A DNA stretch of 64,000 nucleotides from JAGTVG01 sp963820995 (GCA_963820995.1 CAWGCL010000011.1:276684-340683), one strand, 5' to 3'. Counted from the first letter of the stretch, positions 42,456 to 55,179 are shown. A program made the numbers and translations. The notes: generated by a model not told the origin, from the sequence alone.

Positions 42456-43499
42456 ATGAGAAACGGCTTTCGTACAATAATATTGGTGGTTGTGATGTTG
42501 GTTGCCGGGGTTGTAAAAGGCCAGGATCCTCAATTTTCACAATTCTATGCAGCCCAGTTATATTTAAATCCGGCATTTACCGGATCTACGCAACTCACTC
42601 GTGCAGGTATTAATTACAGAAATCAGTGGCCTTCTATTGACGCTTCCTACGTAACATATATGGCAACTTTCGATCATTATTTTATAGGAGCGAATAGCGG
42701 CGTAGGATTGATGGTCTTATCGGACCGGGAGACCTTAGCCGGATTAAGGAACCAGGGGATTTCTGCCCTGTACGCATATCAGTTGCCAGTAGCAAGCCGT
42801 TGGACTTTACGAGCCGGATTTCAGGCCGGGTATTATATACGAGATCTTGACTTCTCAAAACTGACCTTCGGTGATCAATTCGATGATTCCGGCATGATCA
42901 GTCCTGTTACCGGGGAAGTATTCGATACGGATTGGAATGTGAATTATGTTGATCTTTCAACCGGATTCTTGTTTTACAACAGCAATTTATGGGTAGGGTT
43001 TGCAATCCATCATTTAACCAAACCTAATTTGTCATTCTTTAATGAGTCCCAGGGATTGGAAGACCGCATGCCAAGAAAGTATTCGGTTCATGCTGGTTAT
43101 AAGATCAATTTGCGCGGTGGATATCAGCAACAAGTGATCGGTGGCCGAAATCAAAAAGAATTAAATCTATATCCTGCCTTGAATTATCGTTTACAGGGAG
43201 AGGCTATGCAATTTGACGTTGGCGCTTACCTGAATTACAGTTCCCTGAATTTAGGGATCTGGTACCGCGGCATTCCATTTAGATCCGTTAATAGCATTAA
43301 TAATAATGAAGCCATTGTCTTTTCTGTAGGGCTATCAACAGGCGGATTGAATATCGGTTACAGTTTTGACTATACCTTATCTGCCCTTGGGATACAAAGT
43401 GGCGGTGCCCATGAGGTATCCATTTCCTATCAGTTCTTTCTTGGAGATCCCCGTAAACCACCAAAGAGTATGCGTGAGATACCTTGTCCGCGATTGTAG
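42456..43499 (+). CDS. PorP/SprF family type IX secretion membrane protein
   Basis: A 347-residue outer-membrane beta-barrel protein. The ATG at 42456 gives signal MRNGFRTIILVVVMLVAGVV ending KGQ, and the mature part starts DPQFSQFYAAQLYLNPAFTGS, the family hallmark, followed by RAGINYRNQWPS. Glycine/aromatic alternation runs to the end (YSFDYTLSALGIQSGGAHEV). SprF-type proteins help display or anchor type B T9SS cargo, so this one probably serves the divergent giant protein; the two genes share a 207-base promoter region. Confidence 0.92.
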   Translation: MRNGFRTIILVVVMLVAGVVKGQDPQFSQFYAAQLYLNPAFTGSTQLTRAGINYRNQWPSIDASYVTYMATFDHYFIGANSGVGLMVLSDRETLAGLRNQGISALYAYQLPVASRWTLRAGFQAGYYIRDLDFSKLTFGDQFDDSGMISPVTGEVFDTDWNVNYVDLSTGFLFYNSNLWVGFAIHHLTKPNLSFFNESQGLEDRMPRKYSVHAGYKINLRGGYQQQVIGGRNQKELNLYPALNYRLQGEAMQFDVGAYLNYSSLNLGIWYRGIPFRSVNSINNNEAIVFSVGLSTGGLNIGYSFDYTLSALGIQSGGAHEVSISYQFFLGDPRKPPKSMREIPCPRL

Positions 43500-43890
43500 T
43501 GGTTGAATGGCTGGCCGACTGTTGGTTGGCTGACATGCTGTTTGTTTATATTGCTTATTGGTTTATCTGTTCCTTGATTGATTTTAGTGCGAACTGCGAA
43601 TTACACGAAGATTATACATTGAATTAAAATATTTCCATAAATTTTTTACTTACCACATTAAGTGAGAATCTTTTAATTTAACCCCTTGAAGTAGTTTCAA
43701 ATCCGTTTTAAATATTAAAAAGAAAGCCTATCATAAGGTGCCGATTCGGTTATTATTTAATTGAGGCAACCAAATCGATTATTACTCGTAATTGTTCTTG
43801 ATTGTGTAAGAATATTCTCGTAATTTTATAATCCGGTTTTTGAAAAACTGAAGGCAAAAAATGCCCTGAAAAAATATTTCTCACAGATAT
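43500..43890. other. Region between PorP/SprF gene and rRNA promoter
   Basis: About 390 bases with no gene. It includes the end of the porP-type transcript; I see no strong hairpin plus T-run. The last 100 bases are AT-rich, as expected upstream of a strong rRNA promoter. Confidence 0.4.
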
Positions 43891-43921
43891 TTGGATAGTG
43901 GGAATATGTTTTCTAATTTTG
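43891..43921 (+). promoter_or_regulatory. rRNA operon promoter (Bacteroidota type)
   Basis: TTG at 43891 and TAATTTTG at 43914-43921 match the Bacteroidota -33/-7 consensus (TTG, TAnnTTTG) with a 20-base spacer. Transcription would start near 43928, about 180 bases before the mature 16S, giving a leader with a hairpin and a boxA-like motif. Confidence 0.7.
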
Positions 43922-43977
43922 CATTCGCTTTTTCCGGGGTGAAGGGGTGATATGGGCTCGAACGAGGGTCTACAAAA

Positions 43978-44010
43978 GGTAGCAAGAGGAGCTACCATAA
44001 AGTTCTTTGA
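43978..44010 (+). promoter_or_regulatory. rRNA leader hairpin and boxA-like motif
   Basis: GGTAGC and GCTACC (43978-43996) form a six-pair hairpin, followed by AGTTCTTTGA at 44001-44010. The same motif recurs as TGTTCTTTAAAC (45739) before the tRNAs and AAGTTCTTTGACA (46671) before 23S. Position and sequence resemble boxA antitermination sites, which let polymerase read through structured rRNA. Confidence 0.55.
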
Positions 44011-44108
44011 ATGGATGTGACTACGGCGGACCTTATCATATAGTCAAAGGGATTATATGATTAAGATCAACAATTTTGGTCAGGGCTAAACAAACTATAA
44101 GAAATATT

Positions 44109-45630
<1,522 letters not shown>

Positions 45631-45641
45631 CTGGAGCCTTG

Positions 45642-45822
45642 TCCCGCTTTTTAGCGGGAAACGACCAAAGTGTTGGCTGCCGTAGTTATTATCTATTCAC
45701 TTCTAAGCCGGTTTGGTTTTTCCTGACCGGTTTAAAAATGTTCTTTAAACGAATGAACGAGATTATGGACCAGGGCTTGTACCTGACTGCCGAAAGGTAG
45801 TGCTGTCCCGCCCACGGCGGGA
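45642..45822 (+). repeat. Spacer with two TCCCGC...GCGGGA hairpins and boxA-like site
   Basis: The spacer after 16S opens with hairpin TCCCGC-TTTTTA-GCGGGA (45642-45659), contains boxA-like TGTTCTTTAAAC (45739-45750), and has a second hairpin TCCCGCC-CAC-GGCGGGA (45806-45822) ahead of tRNA-Ile. These belong to a hairpin family found beside most RNAs of this operon. Confidence 0.6.
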
Positions 45823-45903
45823 GCTAAGGGTCATAGAGTGGTAAAACACTTCTATTATGTACCTGCAGGGTACAAGAATCACAAGTCCTAACTTAAAAAA
45901 AAG

Positions 45904-45979
45904 GGGCTTGTAGCTCAGGTGGTTAGAGCGCTACACTGATAATGTAGAGGTCCGTGGTTCGGAAGTCCACGCAGGCCCA
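45904..45979 (+). tRNA. tRNA-Ile (GAT), unusual T-loop
   Basis: A cloverleaf can be drawn: acceptor GGGCTTG/CAGGCCC (one G·T), D-arm GCTC...GAGC, anticodon stem CTACA/TGTAG with loop CTGATAA (anticodon GAT), T-stem CGTGG/CCACG, discriminator A; CCA is not encoded. The T-loop reads TTCGGAAGT, nine bases instead of seven. This is either two extra bases from sequencing or a real alteration linked to the 3' repeats that follow at once. The place between 16S and 23S is normal for tRNA-Ile. Confidence 0.9.
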
Positions 45980-46095
45980 CAGGTTTGAGTGGACGAGAAG
46001 TCTATGCCGACATGGTCGGTAAGTCCACGCAGGCCCACTGGTTTGAGTGGACGAGAAGTCTATCCCGCCATGGCGGTAAGTCCACGCAGGCCCAC
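45963..46095 (+). repeat. tRNA-Ile 3' end tandemly reiterated as two hairpins
   Basis: AAGTCCACGCAGGCCCAC, the T-arm and acceptor 3' strand of tRNA-Ile, occurs at 45963, 46021 and 46078 (spacing 58 and 57). Each extra copy is the 3' arm of a new hairpin: GGTTTGAGTGGAC (45982-45994; 46040-46052) pairs with GTCCACGCAGGCC (46023-46035; 46080-46092) over 13 positions with one mismatch and two G·T. Inside is a second stem: CCGAC-ATG-GTCGG in the first unit, CCGCC-AT-GGCGG in the second. The C-G to A-T change there is compensatory, which supports a real structure. Confidence 0.8.
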
Positions 46096-46102
46096 GGACA
46101 GC

Positions 46103-46176
46103 ATTTAGTGATTTGGTATCTGTTGATATAGTGATTTAAAAATCACTAAATCAACAAATCACTCAAATCACTAAAT
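46103..46176 (+). repeat. Long AT-rich inverted repeat between the two tRNAs
   Basis: ATTTAGTGATTTG (46103-46115) is the exact reverse complement of CAAATCACTAAAT (46164-46176). Within lies another near-perfect stem, TGTTGAT.TAGTGATT against AATCACTA.ATCAACA. The transcript would form a long hairpin just before tRNA-Ala, a possible RNase III substrate. Confidence 0.6.
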
Positions 46177-46185
46177 AACATTGTT

Positions 46186-46259
46186 GGGGGATTAGCTCAG
46201 CTGGCTAGAGCGCCTGCTTTGCAAGCAGGAGGTCATCGGTTCGACTCCGATATTCTCCA
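46186..46259 (+). tRNA. tRNA-Ala (TGC)
   Basis: A 74-base cloverleaf: acceptor GGGGGAT/ATTCTCC with G·T pairs, D-arm GCTC/GAGC, anticodon stem CCTGC/GCAGG with loop TTTGCAA (anticodon TGC), T-arm ATCGG-TTCGACT-CCGAT, discriminator A, no encoded CCA. All loops have normal size. Ile-Ala order in the 16S-23S spacer is standard. Confidence 0.96.
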
Positions 46260-46324
46260 CAGATAATGGAGTTTATCAGGTTCAATGGAGCCTGTCCCGC
46301 TGAAAGCGGGAATATTCTCCACAG
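46250..46324 (+). repeat. tRNA-Ala 3' end reiterated downstream with hairpin
   Basis: ATATTCTCCACAG, the 3' end of tRNA-Ala, occurs at 46250-46262 and again at 46312-46324. The second copy closes a hairpin: TGGAG (46286) pairs with CTCCA (46317) around an inner TCCCGC-TGAAA-GCGGGA stem (46295-46311). This is the same design as the repeats after tRNA-Ile, with unrelated tRNA sequence. Confidence 0.65.
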
Positions 46325-46789
46325 GGCCGAGCGTTAGATCCCGCCAAGTTAATAAATGATCCGGTGGATCATTTTAGCGAGGAGCCGGAAAGTGAAACGA
46401 GCGGGGGAGGAATAAAAAGAGGGCTTGAATTAAGAAGGGCCTGAATAAAATAGTAAAGAATACAATTAAGATGTCAGAACAAACGGTTCTGATAAGAGGT
46501 TAAAAAGAAAGACTAAGACAAACGGTTTTAGTTAAAGATTGAGAAAATGAAGAAAAATGTTTAGTTGACCTGTCGACGGGTTGATAAAACAGCGATCCTT
46601 GTGGTCGGTATCGAATAGGAATGCCACTCAGCTAGCCTGCTAGGGTGGGTCCTGATACAGACAGGGGAAAAAGTTCTTTGACATGTTGCGACGTTTATTA
46701 ATACAATAGACAAATTGACAATTGAACAATACAAGTAGTAGAATCATAAAGGTAAAAGAGTGGGTAAAAGGTGAGTCGTTGGTGACCGT
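46325..46789 (+). other. Spacer before 23S: inverted repeats and boxA-like site
   Basis: No gene. It contains perfect hairpin AAATGATCC-GGT-GGATCATTT (46354-46374), then two related hairpins with the same loop: TCAGAAC-AAACG-GTTCTGA (46474-46492) and CTAAGAC-AAACG-GTTTTAG (46513-46531), and boxA-like AAGTTCTTTGACA (46671). A similar CAGAAAACAAACGGTTCTCTG lies after 23S at about 49965, so these may form or flag 23S processing stems. Confidence 0.55.
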
Positions 46790-49695
<2,906 letters not shown>

Positions 49696-50043
49696 CGATA
49701 TTGTTGGCGCCGGGATGGGTTTATGCTCCGTCCCGGCAGCCCGCACCACTAAAGATTTATCTTTTACTGCACTCAATATCTTTTTGATACTACTGCTGTC
49801 GCAACATGTTTTTATAATATTTAGGGTTTTTAACATCACCGGCTACTGGTTAGCTGGTTATATGAAAAATCCGGTTCCGCTATCCCAACCCAGCGGAACA
49901 AAGACCTTATGGTGACCCTACCTTCGCTAAAGCTTCGGCAGGCAGGTATGGCTCACAAAGGATATCAGAAAACAAACGGTTCTCTGATTCATTGAAAATA
50001 TTTAAGTCCCGCCTACGCGTTAAGCTTCGGCGGGTAAGACCTT
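49696..50043 (+). repeat. 23S-5S spacer with 5S 5'-end duplication and hairpins
   Basis: AGACCTTATGGTGAC occurs at 49902-49916 and again at 50037-50051, where it is the start of 5S rRNA. The upstream copy is the 5' arm of a hairpin: GTGA-C-CC-TACCT pairs with AGGTA-T-GG-C-TCAC around TTCGCTAAAGCTTCGGCAGGC. Also present are GTTCCGC...GCGGAAC (about 49874-49899), an ACAAACGGTT hairpin (49965-49985), and CCCGCC...GGCGGG with AAGCTTC inside (50009-50034) directly before 5S. Confidence 0.6.
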
Positions 50044-50152
<109 letters not shown>

Positions 50153-50162
50153 TTTCTTCTTG

Positions 50163-50179
50163 TCCCGCTATCAGCGGGA
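50163..50179 (+). repeat. TCCCGC-TATCA-GCGGGA hairpin after 5S
   Basis: A perfect six-pair hairpin ten bases after the 5S end, the last member of the hairpin family in this operon. It has no T-run, so it is not the terminator itself, which follows at 50185. Confidence 0.6.
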
Positions 50180-50184
50180 ATTAA

Positions 50185-50216
50185 AAGCCTCGCTGTTCTT
50201 CAGTGAGGCTTTTTTT
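50185..50216 (+). terminator. Intrinsic terminator of the rRNA operon
   Basis: AAGCCTC-G-CTG-TTCTT-CAG-T-GAGGCTT forms a stem of ten pairs with one mismatch, followed by a run of T. It is the strongest terminator in the window and lies just after 5S. Confidence 0.85.
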
Positions 50217-50420
50217 ATAAAATCTACCAAAACCCGTATCGACAGGATTTTTTTGTCTCAATTTTCTCATGAGGCTTTTTGTGAAAGTTACCTAAATCCG
50301 AATCAATGGGATTTTTGTGCTCTGATATTTTCTTGTGAGATTACTTTGAAGGCTTCCTGGATCCATTCCGGCCGGATCATTTTACCCGGATTCTTTTGAA
50401 CGGAGCTTTTTTAATTATAT
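50205..50420 (+). repeat. Degenerate tandem repeats of terminator-like units
   Basis: After the terminator, blocks of about 68 bases recur with wear: TGAGGCTTTTT, then a TACC.AAA..CCG..TC segment, then GGATTTTT, then TCTCA/TTTTCT. Copies start near 50205, 50271 and 50336. Each contains an AATCC...GGATTTTT hairpin with T-run, so together they act as a stack of weak terminators. No gene lies between here and 50653. Confidence 0.5.
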
Positions 50421-50652
50421 GCTTCACTAATCGCACACAGTGAGACTTTTTTATTTTATTTTATATCCCGTATTTAATCGGACCGGTTGGCCTAGTATGC
50501 TAATAAACACATAGATGCTTATTATTTTTTCCTTCAGTTATAGTTGTACAAACCGGTCGGTTTAATTATTTAAAAATACTTTAAATGAGTACCCCGATCT
50601 ATTTGATCTGGTTTTTGTCGGAACCCAATACATGTCTCGGAACAACAAAATG

Positions 50653-51012
50653 CTACAGGAATGCGACAAGAAGGGATAAAACCAGCAACGTAAATGCCGG
50701 TAAGGATTTTTTTGGTGGATCTTTAGCACGGAAATGCATGAATATAGCTCCTATCATTAAGACGGCCATTCCAATCGCTGAGGGTCTGCTTACAACAGGA
50801 AACCAAATGCCAACAATCAATAGCACTGATAGTGTGATCTTAAGAAATCCAATGAACTTCATAAAAGATCCGGAAAGTCCATAAACTGAAAATTCTTCGT
50901 TCATGTTTTTGGCTTTTCCAGCTCTGTAATCCGAGGGTTTGTTAAATCTAAATATCCAGACGTTAAAGATCCCTAGAGCGATAATGATACTTAATATTGC
51001 GTTAGTGGCCAT
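50653..51012 (-). CDS. DoxX-like membrane protein
   Basis: A 119-residue inner-membrane protein with about four helices: AILSIIIALGIFNVWIFRF, FMKFIGFLKITLSVLLIVGI, AIGMAVLMIGAIFMHFRAKD and the C-terminal FTLLVLSLLVAFL. The layout and the SGSFMKFIGFLKI...AIGMAVLM wording match the DoxX/DUF4870-like group of small quinone-associated membrane proteins. The function is unknown. It stands alone after the rRNA operon. Confidence 0.7.
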   Translation of the reverse strand: MATNAILSIIIALGIFNVWIFRFNKPSDYRAGKAKNMNEEFSVYGLSGSFMKFIGFLKITLSVLLIVGIWFPVVSRPSAIGMAVLMIGAIFMHFRAKDPPKKSLPAFTLLVLSLLVAFL

Positions 51013-51137
51013 GATAACTTAAACAGATATAGCTTAATATTGTTTCGTCCATATAATCTATATCAAAGAATATGTTTTCAAAATTCAATTTAAACAATTT
51101 AGCCATAAAACTGTTATCAAAATATCAAATTATAATC

Positions 51138-51320
51138 ATGTTTAGAAAATTAAGTAAGGTCGATCTTATAATGCTATTTTTGGCATTTTTATCTCTTATT
51201 ACATCAGAGACCCTCTGGTTCAAAGGAGATAAGGAAGCATCTTTGTTCATTGGTCTCTGGGTGCCTTCAATCCTTGGATTTGCAATCTATCTAAAGCTGT
51301 TAAAAATTGAAAGAAAATGA
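51138..51320 (+). CDS. Small two-helix membrane protein
   Basis: A 60-residue protein starting MFRKLSKVDLIMLFLAFLSL with a second helix IGLWVPSILGFAIYLKLL. An earlier ATG (51072) would add a non-signal extension and is less likely. I do not recognise it. Its stop overlaps the ATG of the next tiny gene (ATGA), which argues that both are translated. Confidence 0.55.
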   Translation: MFRKLSKVDLIMLFLAFLSLITSETLWFKGDKEASLFIGLWVPSILGFAIYLKLLKIERK

Positions 51321-51412
51321 TTGACATAATTCCAATGATGGGTATCGTAGTTACCATACTCTTTACAGTCGCATTTTATCTGGGTCTCCAGGAAATAAAA
51401 AAAATTGATTGA
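51317..51412 (+). CDS. Tiny single-helix membrane protein
   Basis: A 31-residue protein: MIDIIPMMGIVVTILFTVAF followed by YLGLQEIKKID. The ATG overlaps the preceding stop. It resembles small oxidase-associated peptides in size and shape only; the cbb3 genes nearby are on the other strand. No homologue is recognised. Confidence 0.4.
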   Translation: MIDIIPMMGIVVTILFTVAFYLGLQEIKKID

Positions 51413-51562
51413 ACGAATTTAGCCCCTTTCAAGTTTTCGCCCATGATGTACGTTCAATGTTCTCCAGCATTGCAGCTTTAGTTTGAATTCCCTAAATAAT
51501 CTTGATTAAAGAATAAAATCACTGTATTCACGGCTTCGATTAGAAAAAATCTAAGATCCCCC

Positions 51563-52283
51563 TCAATGACATTTAGCCGGCTCTTCAGTTTGATGCGAGT
51601 TCATCCCGCCATCACCAAGTTTTGGACTGAGATAAGGGATCCCCAGATTCATGCCTCTCAAAATGAAAATCACCCCGAGAACAACTATGAAAACAGGAAT
51701 TACTTTGTTGAATTTTCTTCTTACCCCAGCCCCCACAAACTGACCAAATACTGAAAAAGTAAACAATAAAGGAGCTGTTCCCAAACCAAAAAACACCATA
51801 TATAATGTGCCCTGTACTAAGAGAACCTGTAGCCAAAGCCCCTGCCATAGCAACATATACAAGACCACAGGGTAAAAAACCGTTTAGTAGACCTATATAA
51901 AAAACTGAAACTACCGATTTGGATTTTAACAACTTTCCGAATTTCTTCTTCAAATAATCAGTGAAATGATAGGCGGGCTTTAGCAATTGAAACCGGGAGG
52001 ATACACTCATGGGAATCAATACAATAACAATCAATAATATTCCTGAACCAATAGAGACCCATCGCTGTGCACCTGCCAGGGAAATGCCTTCACCGGCAAG
52101 ACCGATGACAGCGCCCATAAATCCATAAGTGATCGTCCGACCTAAATTATATAAGACTCTTGAAGATATGACTTTAGGTAGATTACTCTCGAATCCGGGT
52201 AAGGCAAGGGTAATGGGACCGCACATCCCAATACAATGCAAACTACCAAATAAACCAACAATAAAAGCTGTCCACAAAATCAT
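51563..52283 (-). CDS. Sulfite exporter TauE/SafE family protein (CcoH-linked), one frameshift
   Basis: A membrane protein of about 240 residues. GLFGSLHCIGMCGPITLALP at the start and GLLNGFLPCGLVYVAMAGAL in the middle are the Cys-containing motifs of the SafE-like group (HCxGMCG; LPCG) found beside cbb3 assembly genes, where a role in copper handling is proposed. The frame breaks at an A6 run (51788-51793 on the plus strand); removing one base restores VFGLGTAPLLFTFSVFGQF. Its ATG shares a base with the ccoH stop (TAATG). Confidence 0.85.
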
Positions 52284-52723
52284 TACTGTATTGTTAAATT
52301 TTTTTCTTCCTGAAATTCCTGGCTACCATAGGTCCAATTCACTTTTACCTGCCATAACCCTTTTTTCAGACTACTAACACTGATAAATTGCGTTCCATCG
52401 GATTCGGATTGAATAGGGAAAGACGTATCGAGTGAAGAATCAGACGGCCGGAAAAAATATATAGCCCCTTTTATACTGTTTTTATGTTCAGGGGGATAGG
52501 TAAATTTCACTTTGCCCTCTCTTAATAAATATTCAATTTTCAATCCATCCTTAAGGTTCCGGGCATTCTTTATGTTGTCAATTTCCCCCTGGTATTTAAT
52601 TTCTTTATCATAATAATCCTCATAAACCAGGTGGAAATCCTGCTGCATCGCCCGAAAGACCATAAACAGAATAAACAGGACGAATCCGGCTGTCATTAAA
52701 AATATTTTCCATCCCCAGTTCAT
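52283..52723 (-). CDS. ccoH: CcoH/FixH cbb3 oxidase assembly protein
   Basis: A 146-residue single-span protein: MNWGWKIFLMTAGFVLFILF then an ectodomain with FHLVYEDYYDKEIKYQGEID, the FixH hallmark, and a beta-rich end (GLWQVKVNWTYGSQEF). It helps assemble the cbb3 oxidase in the cytoplasmic membrane. It lies between ccoG and the SafE-like gene in one minus-strand transcript. Confidence 0.92.
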   Translation of the reverse strand: MNWGWKIFLMTAGFVLFILFMVFRAMQQDFHLVYEDYYDKEIKYQGEIDNIKNARNLKDGLKIEYLLREGKVKFTYPPEHKNSIKGAIYFFRPSDSSLDTSFPIQSESDGTQFISVSSLKKGLWQVKVNWTYGSQEFQEEKNLTIQ

Positions 52724-52747
52724 ATCAGTTCAAAAATGACATATAAT

Positions 52748-54170
52748 TTATTTAAGGACAATTGGTCCCAGGAAATTTGTTTTTACTTCATCGATAACTT
52801 CATCATTTACCAGCACCTCAATAACAAGGTTCGTTTTGGTTTTCGTTAATGATGCCTTCGGAAGTTCTATGAAAAATACACCCTTCAGGTTCTCATTGGA
52901 TGCTACTGATAAAACTTCTCCACCCACGCGGTTGATCTCGCCATCTTCAAATTCTTTCAATCGAACTTCAAGTGTAATGTCTTCAAATGTTTTATTCACA
53001 AACTGAATATTGTACAGGTTACTGATCCTGTTATTTTCCTGTTCCTGATATAGCATTCCAGGTACTCTGACAACAGTGGTTTCAACTGGTTCCCTTGTAG
53101 TTAACAGGTAAATCTGAAGCCCGACCAGGAAAATCAAAACAATGCTGTACCCAATAACCCTTGTGGTAAACAAGTTTTTAACACCTTCTTTTATGCTTTG
53201 ATATGATGCAAGCCTGATCAAACCTTTTGGCCGGTTTACTTTTTCCATCACATCGTCACATGCATCCATGCAGGCAGTACAATTGATGCATTCAAGCTGT
53301 GTCCCATTTCGAATATCTATACCCGTTGGACAAACATGAACACACATTTTGCAATCTATACAATCCCCTTTCTGGACTTCATTCTCCTTTTTATTTTTTC
53401 TTATCCGCCCCCTGGGTTCCCCACGAAGCCAATCATACATAACAGCGATGGTACTTTGTCCAACAAAAACACCCTGTAGCCTTCCATATGGGCATAAAGC
53501 TATACATACCTGTTCCCGCAGGTTGGCAAATACAAAGTAAAAAAGAAAAGTAAAAAGCATAAGCCCTGCAAAGCCTGCAAGGTTATTCATAGGTGATTGA
53601 GTAACAATCTCCTTTACCTGATCGACACCTATGATATAGGCCATAAAAAGATGAGAGATAATCAATGCAATAAGAAAGAAAACAATCTGTTTAAATCCTC
53701 TTTTAAAGATCTTCTCAGAATTCCATGGCATTTTGTCAAGCTTCCGTTGCTTATTGGAATCACCTTCAATCCAGTATTCGATTTTCCGGAATACCATTTC
53801 CATAAAGATCGTCTGGGGGCATGCCCAACCACACCATACCCGTCCGTAAATCACTGTAAAAAGAACAATGAATAAAACCAGTGATATTAAGGCTAAAGCG
53901 ATCAGGTGAAAGTCTTGCGGCCAGAAGGGTGTTCCAAAGATTATAAACCTTCTATCTATTATGTTTAAAAGAATGAAGGGATGACCGTCAACTTTGATAA
54001 AAGGTGCGGCTAAACAATGCAACAAGCAAAAAGATAGCTACAATGGCCCGCAGCGTATGATATCTTCCTTTTGGTTTTTTAGGGAAAACCCATATTCTTT
54101 TCCCCCTTGCGTCTACTGTAGATATGTGATCACGGTACTCCTGGTCAAATTGATAAAGATCCTCCATCAA
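52748..54170 (-). CDS. ccoG: CcoG/RdxA/FixG polyferredoxin, one frameshift
   Basis: A membrane iron-sulfur protein (about 473 residues) implicated in copper reduction for cbb3 assembly. The start MMEDLYQFDQEYRDHISTVD with GKRIWVFPKKPKGRYHTLR is in one frame; near 54005 an extra C in AGCCGC shifts to APFIKVDGHPFILLNIIDRR. Then come WCGWACPQTIFMEMVFRKIE, CIALCPYGRLQGVFVGQST, and two 4Fe-4S motifs: CIDCKMCVHVCPTG and CINCTACMDACD. Five or so helices and a C-terminal Ig-like domain complete it. It is 29 bases after ccoP. Confidence 0.92.
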
Positions 54171-54199
54171 ATTCTCCTCATTTCCACTATTTAAAACTA

Positions 54200-55144
54200 C
54201 TATTCAGTTGTAGATCCTTCTTCTGCAGGGGTCACTACTGAAGCCGATTCAACAGCTGTGGAATCCACTTCAACTGCTTCTTCCGGTACGTACAGTTCGC
54301 CCTCTGGAGCTTTTGGATTTGCCGGTGTTGTGCCCTGAAGTGAAACAAGGATATAACTTGCCACATCACGCATGTCAGAAGGGCTCAATTGTGATTCCCA
54401 TGAGATCATTCCTTTTTCAGGAACACCATATTTAATAGTCCTGAACAAGTCTTTAATGTCTCCACCGTGTATCCAGTACTCGTCAGTCATATTTGGTCCG
54501 ACATTTCCTCCGCCATCAGGCTGGTGACAAACGGCACATTGTCTTGTAAAAATACTTGCACCATTTTCAAGTGCTGAAGCTTCCTCTGTCAATTCTACAT
54601 TCGTCTCGTCAAACAAATCAGTCAAGGTCGCTCTTCTGGCTTCCAGGGCAGCTTCTGCGCGTACAATCTCATTGTTGTATTCCTGATCTGATGAAGGAAG
54701 TACATCGAAGACATGATATGCAAGAAGGTATATAACACCCCAGACCATTGTCAGATAAAATAACCATTTCCACCATGGAGGAAGGTGATTGTCAAGTTCC
54801 CTGATGCCATCATAATTGTGATCCAGTAATATATCGGCCTCTTTTTCAATGGGGGTTGCCCCGGTAAGTGATTTGGATATTTTCGTCCAGATACTTACTT
54901 CCGGAATTATTTCTACCCCCTCTTCTTCAGCTTTTGCCTGTTCCTGCAATAAAATGGTTCGTACTACGAATAATGTATAGATAGCAACCAGCAGAACCAA
55001 TACGGAAATCAAGAGGACCAGTCCAATTACCAAATATAATAGGGTTTCAAGGTTTCCGGATTGACTAGCCGTTGCTTCAGTTTGGGCAAATACTGAGGAC
55101 GTTAAAATAGCTGAGAGTATGGTGAATATTATTTTCTTAAACAT
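54200..55144 (-). CDS. ccoP: Cytochrome c oxidase cbb3 subunit CcoP, single haem
   Basis: A 314-residue membrane cytochrome. The ATG at 55144 gives MFKKIIFTILSAILTSSVFA, a signal or first helix; helix LETLLYLVIGLVLLISVLVL follows, then PPWWKWLFYLTMVWGVIYLL (the CcoP N-terminal motif), and one haem site CAVCHQ near residue 210 with distal Met in GMISWESQLSP. Proteobacterial CcoP has two haems; Bacteroidota homologues with one are known. A 40-residue acidic tail ends the protein. Confidence 0.9.
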   Translation of the reverse strand: MFKKIIFTILSAILTSSVFAQTEATASQSGNLETLLYLVIGLVLLISVLVLLVAIYTLFVVRTILLQEQAKAEEEGVEIIPEVSIWTKISKSLTGATPIEKEADILLDHNYDGIRELDNHLPPWWKWLFYLTMVWGVIYLLAYHVFDVLPSSDQEYNNEIVRAEAALEARRATLTDLFDETNVELTEEASALENGASIFTRQCAVCHQPDGGGNVGPNMTDEYWIHGGDIKDLFRTIKYGVPEKGMISWESQLSPSDMRDVASYILVSLQGTTPANPKAPEGELYVPEEAVEVDSTAVESASVVTPAEEGSTTE

Positions 55145-55179
55145 ATCTATGGTCAATTATGATCAATACTCAATTAAAT

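Noticed and set aside
45963..46095. tRNA-Ile repeats as attachment sites of an integrated element
   Set aside because: Copies are only 57-58 bases apart with no integrase or cargo, and they form conserved hairpins.
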